Part shown: positions 7,122 to 8,095 of the stretch, one piece after another
Numbering within the stretch: the first letter of the stretch is position 1
Layout of the letters: the number at the start of each line of letters is the position of its first letter
Assembly: GCA_903873355.1 (NCBI GenBank)
Contig: CAIQOG010000596.1
Span: forward strand, 1 to 8,095
Reading direction: 5' to 3'
DNA: 8,095 nt
From: an uncultured Bacteroidales bacterium
GTDB lineage: Bacteria > Bacteroidota > Bacteroidia > Bacteroidales > Paludibacteraceae
Notes under the pieces: generated by a model
Told to the model about the DNA's origin: nothing
What the model saw: only the letters and a program-made list of their open reading frames with translations
The model's database searches: none
Made by a program: the position numbers and the translations under genes

Positions 7122-7808
7122 ATGAAAAAAATTACAGTTGCAATAGACGGATTTTCATCCTGCGGAAAAAGCACGATGGCTAAGGAACTGGCTCGGGAGG
7201 TCGGTTATATTTATGTTGATTCAGGTGCCATGTACCGGGCTGTTTCGCTGTTTTGCATTCAGAATGGCTGGATGACCGATACTGATATTAATGTGCCTGA
7301 ACTCGAAAAACATATTGAAGCCATTCGTATTGGCTTTAAAACCAATGCCGAAGGGAAATCGGAGACATACCTGAACAATAAAAACGTTGAAAATGAAATC
7401 CGCACCCTCGAAGTAGCCAACGGTGCAAGCCGTGTAAGCACATTGGGATTTGTACGCCGTGAACTTGTTCGCCAGCAGCAACTTATGGGTACACAAAAAG
7501 GAATCGTGATGGATGGCCGTGATATCGGAACAGTGGTTTTCCCAAACGCCGAACTAAAGATATTTCTTACAGCATCACCCGAAATTCGTGCCAAAAGAAG
7601 GTTAGATGAAATGGCTGCCAAGGGCGAAACTGCTGATTACGAATCAGTTCTTGCCAATGTGAAAGAGCGTGACGACCGCGATCAAAACCGCGATGAAAGT
7701 CCCTTAAGAAAAGCTGATGATGCCGTAGTTATTGACAATTCCAACCTTAGCCGCGAAGAACAGCGGGAAATTCTACGAACATTGTTCAACAAAAAAACGT
7801 TAGAATAA
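7122..7808 (+). CDS. cmk: Cytidylate kinase Cmk
   Basis: Cmk phosphorylates CMP and dCMP with ATP in the cytoplasm, recycling pyrimidine nucleotides. From the ATG at 7122 the protein is 228 residues, the normal bacterial size. It shows the P-loop GFSSCGKST (10-18), the acceptor-site motif DSGAMYRAV (33-41), VRRELVRQQQ (111-120), DGRDIGTVVFP (131-141) and the LID/CMP-binding stretch KERDDRDQNRDESPL (181-195). The family sequence begins MKKITVAIDGFSS, so the in-frame upstream ATG at 7107 and TTG at 7104 are less likely starts. It sits between porQ and ispH on the same strand. Confidence 0.96.
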   Translation: MKKITVAIDGFSSCGKSTMAKELAREVGYIYVDSGAMYRAVSLFCIQNGWMTDTDINVPELEKHIEAIRIGFKTNAEGKSETYLNNKNVENEIRTLEVANGASRVSTLGFVRRELVRQQQLMGTQKGIVMDGRDIGTVVFPNAELKIFLTASPEIRAKRRLDEMAAKGETADYESVLANVKERDDRDQNRDESPLRKADDAVVIDNSNLSREEQREILRTLFNKKTLE

Positions 7809-7839
7809 TTTACAATTTATTCATTTTCCATTTACGATT

Positions 7840-7847
7840 TAAATTTG
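7840..7847 (+). promoter_or_regulatory. Candidate -7 box for ispH
   Basis: TAAATTTG fits TAnnTTTG and lies 57 bases before the ispH ATG, in the 96-base gap after cmk. It sits next to the left arm of an inverted pair, ATTTACGAT (7830-7838) and ATCGTAAAT (7882-7890). The sequence is AT-rich, so a chance match is possible. Confidence 0.35.
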
Positions 7848-7904
7848 CATTAATTTATCAAGTCGCTTTTGTAAATCGGGTATCGTAAATCTAAAATTAA
7901 AATT

Positions 7905-8095
7905 ATGCTAAATATTGAAATCGATAATAAATCCGGTTTTTGCTTTGGTGTGGTAAAAACCATATCGAAAGCGGAAGAAGAGCTTGCCAAAGGCGAAACA
8001 CTCTATTGTCTGGGTGATATTGTACATAACGGACAGGAAGTGGAACGGTTAGCAGGATTGGGTCTGATAACCATAAATCATGAGCAATTTAAAAA
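7905..8095 (+). CDS. ispH: 4-hydroxy-3-methylbut-2-enyl diphosphate reductase IspH (5' part)
   Basis: IspH (LytB) is the [4Fe-4S] enzyme that converts HMBPP to IPP and DMAPP in the last step of the MEP isoprenoid pathway. Translation from the ATG at 7905 gives 63 complete codons, then the window ends. The fragment begins [20 protein letters not shown] and contains the first cluster-binding cysteine (Cys13 in GFCFGV). It continues with [17 protein letters not shown], where His41 corresponds to the substrate-binding histidine of the family. The remaining cluster cysteines and the C-terminal two thirds lie outside the window. It follows cmk in the same direction, and a possible promoter of its own lies in the gap. 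Confidence 0.93.
   Translation, partial: MLNIEIDNKSGFCFGVVKTISKAEEELAKGETLYCLGDIVHNGQEVERLAGLGLITINHEQFK

Noticed and set aside
7259..7621. 120-codon minus-strand reading frame inside cmk
   Set aside because: It lies opposite strongly conserved Cmk codons and has the Ser/Arg-rich composition typical of an antisense shadow.

Overview
The window looks like chromosomal DNA of a Bacteroidota bacterium, most plausibly of the Bacteroidales or a close relative. The signs are a PorQ-type component of the type IX secretion system (a system known only from this phylum), a large protein of what I take to be the Bacteroidota-restricted DUF4954 family, AT-rich DNA, few Shine-Dalgarno-like sites, and TAnnTTTG-type -7 promoter boxes in the gaps. 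I cannot name the genus.

The layout is two divergent gene groups that meet in an AT-rich intergenic region of about 300 bases (5716-6017). The left group lies on the minus strand and reads in the order hflX (ribosome-associated GTPase), a DUF4954-like beta-helix protein, a small HUH transposase of the IS200-like/RAYT type, a three-hairpin palindromic repeat, and mutL (mismatch repair). The gaps are 26 bases (hflX to DUF4954) and 8 bases (DUF4954 to transposase), so those three are probably co-transcribed. The right group lies on the plus strand: porQ, cmk (cytidylate kinase), and the first 63 codons of ispH (last step of the MEP isoprenoid pathway), which runs off the end. From memory, Porphyromonas gingivalis carries porQ, cmk and lytB/ispH next to each other, so this looks like conserved gene order.

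Most of the window is ordinary housekeeping sequence. The accessory part is 1918-2492. There, the RAYT-like transposase is split by one missing base in a T run; reading back one base restores a full 153-residue protein with the catalytic tyrosine. Its stop codon touches the outermost hairpin of a 117-base element with overall dyad symmetry. This resembles a RAYT/REP pair (repetitive extragenic palindrome plus its tyrosine transposase) sitting between two chromosomal genes. Other points worth a look are a MutL whose C-terminal endonuclease motifs are all degenerate, and the uncharacterised DUF4954-like protein. I found no RNA gene, CRISPR array, phage or defence system. I see no convincing evidence for an undescribed system; the RAYT/REP locus is the closest thing to one.
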